Of a stretch of DNA of 20,000 bases, positions 18,758 through 20,000 are shown one piece after another. The position numbers and the translations under genes were made by a program. Below the pieces are notes generated by a model. The model was given only the letters and a program-made list of their open reading frames with translations. It did no database searches and was not told where the DNA came from. Within the stretch, counting starts at the first letter, position 1. Each line of letters opens with the position of its first letter. The stretch is from Actinidia chinensis (taxonomy: Eukaryota; Streptophyta; Magnoliopsida; Ericales; Actinidiaceae), in the NCBI GenBank assembly GCA_009663005.1, contig CM018898.1, forward strand, positions 5,639,554 to 5,659,553, written 5' to 3'.

Positions 18758-19500
18758 TTCTCCTAGTCACCATGAGAGGAAGATCGCCTACAGTCTTATA
18801 TCGCCAATCTTGTAATCGCTAGTCTTCATTGTACGATTTTGATCTCCAAATCTCCATGAGATAAATAATAAAATTTCTCCACTTTGATTTTATCGCCAAG
18901 TATTCAAATAAAATTTATATCGCCGTGACTAATGTCACCAATAGATCACATTTCACTAGTTTTGTTATCGCCAATATCAAGATTGCCCATTCATTATAGA
19001 AAAATGATAAGGCATGTTGATCGCCAATTTTGTTGTCACCAATGGTAAAATGTCGTACGACATTGCCTGTTTCTCCACTGATCTCTATTAACCAGAGACG
19101 CCAGTTAAAGTAAATAGGATTAATATATTCGTCGTGTAGTTAACGTTGCCAATTTGTTAAGTTTTATTTGTCAATTCATTTGCCTAATTTTGTTCACCAT
19201 GATTGAGCCTCCAAATTTTTGCGTATTCATTAGCCTCACATCGCCAGTATATTGTGGTCTCCATTGTTCACATTGATGAAACATTATGGGCGTTATATTA
19301 AGATCGCCAATAAATAAAGCCCAAGACGACCTCCTACATTTGTTAAAGTGGAGCAGTTAGTTAAAATGGAGTAGTTAATTTGCAAATTATTTTGATCGCC
19401 AATTCATCTTCTCAATCTATTCAAACACATTATCGCCAACACAAGCATACGAAAAAACAAAAAGAAGACTCGCAAAAAGAGGACTTTCATTCAAAATTTT
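18758..19500 (+). repeat. non-coding gypsy spacer with dispersed TCGCCAA motifs
   Basis: An AT-rich spacer between pol and the antisense ORF. TCGCCAA occurs seven times on the + strand: 18801, 18893, 18968, 19021, 19304, 19396 and 19433. None is seen on the minus strand. Near copies include TCGCCTA (18784), TCGCCGT (18920), TCGCCAG (19241), TCACCAA (18935, 19036) and TTGCCAA (19146). The last three differ from the exact word only by a change at its CpG. Most are preceded by A or GA and followed by T. Intervals are irregular (about 40-280 bp), so this is not a simple tandem repeat. Confidence 0.65.
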
Positions 19501-19539
19501 TGAGAAGGTTACACATTACCAATACAAAAAAAAGAGTAT

Positions 19540-20000
19540 TTAAGGAGACAAGGAGTTGGCATCGCCTTTCCCTTCTCCTTGTTTCTTATTCTCCTCCTTC
19601 TCAAGTAGATTGTGATCCATATTCATGCCGTCGAGGTTAATCCCGAGATTGGGATGGTGGTGAGCAAGTTGCCTCTTGTAAAAGTCAAATCCCTCCCTGA
19701 AATATTTGGAGGAAGCATCTTCGATTGCTTCCTGAAAATCCTCCAAAAATTTGAACTCTTCAACGGCGAGCTTCTTGGTTCGAGTTTCTCTGCCTCTCAA
19801 ATCAGCCGCCACCATCTTTGTCTTTTCCAATTTCTCAGCGATGGCCTCACGGTCATCCCTCAACTTGGCCATCTCCTTAGCGGCCTTCTACTCCTATTCG
19901 CCAAACTCATCCAGCAACTCAGCCAGTAACTTGGCCATTTCCATTTCGGCTAACTTAGCTCAGGTGATGTGGAAGGCAGCGACTTTCCCTACTTCAGATG
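19540..20000 (-). pseudogene. antisense coiled-coil ORF of the gypsy element (partial)
   Basis: The minus strand is coding-like from the right window edge down to a TAA just below 19540. The cleanest part (19872-19540, 110 codons from an internal Met) reads AKLRDDREAIAEKLEK, AADLRGRETRTKKLAVEEF, EDFQEAIEDASSKYFREGF, RQLAHHHPNLGINLDG and an acidic end LLEKEENKK. The same frame goes on to the edge (ELLDEFGE, AKLAEMEMAKLLAE) with three stops between about 19885 and 19970. The Lys/Glu/Ala/Leu pattern predicts a long helix or coiled coil. Tat-lineage elements are known to carry extra ORFs here, some antisense to pol; their function is unknown. It could instead be a captured host fragment. Confidence 0.65.

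Noticed and set aside
19612..19929. 105-codon + strand open stretch at the right edge
   Set aside because: It is the complement of the antisense coiled-coil ORF, which has the clearer protein pattern.
1..20000. A previously undescribed defence, mobile or metabolic system
   Set aside because: All recognisable coding sequence belongs to two known retrotransposon classes and is inactivated. What remains new is regulatory or repeat structure, reported above.

Overview
This window looks like repeat-rich, intergenic nuclear DNA of a flowering plant, probably a dicot. It is AT-rich, has no operon-like gene packing, and I see no intact host gene, rRNA, tRNA or CRISPR array. Almost everything that can be named is the remains of two large LTR retrotransposons on the + strand, both heavily decayed by stop codons, frameshifts and deletions. 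They are separated by about 3.5 kb of older, mostly unrecognised repeat debris.

Region 1 (1-9134) is the 3' part of a Ty1/copia element of the SIRE/Maximus type. In order it shows gag (cut by the window edge), a zinc knuckle, a coiled-coil-like linker, protease (DSG), integrase, reverse transcriptase (YVDD) and RNase H (ending near 4480). These are followed by an unusual array of GTGTCGACACC-like palindromes (4586-5004), a TATA-like box, an 'envelope-like' 3' ORF remnant of the kind SIRE elements carry (about 5210-6750), polypurine tracts, and a long 3' LTR (about 7280-9134). The LTR contains a second array built on the same GTGTCGACACC core.

Region 2 (9135-12790) is debris. It holds a minus-strand pseudo-coding stretch with a good-looking splice acceptor (about 9232-10125), a roughly 107-bp tandem duplication with G-box-like sites (about 10840-11060), a likely reverse-oriented LTR fragment (about 11700-12020), and AT-rich sequence with nothing identifiable.

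Region 3 (about 12792-20000) is a Ty3/gypsy element of the Tat type. It has a 5' LTR end with a TATA box, a tRNA primer-binding site (13243), gag with a CX2HX4HX4C knuckle, protease, reverse transcriptase (YIDD), a first RNase H, a second RNase H domain, and integrase with an intact D-D-35-E. Pol ends at 18757. After it come a spacer studded with TCGCCAA motifs and an antisense coiled-coil ORF that runs off the right edge. The 3' LTR lies outside the window.

Neither element can make its proteins as read here. The most interesting signals are non-coding: the shared palindrome arrays before the 3' ORF and inside the LTR, the one-sided TCGCCAA repeats, and the antisense ORF. I found no convincing new autonomous biological system.
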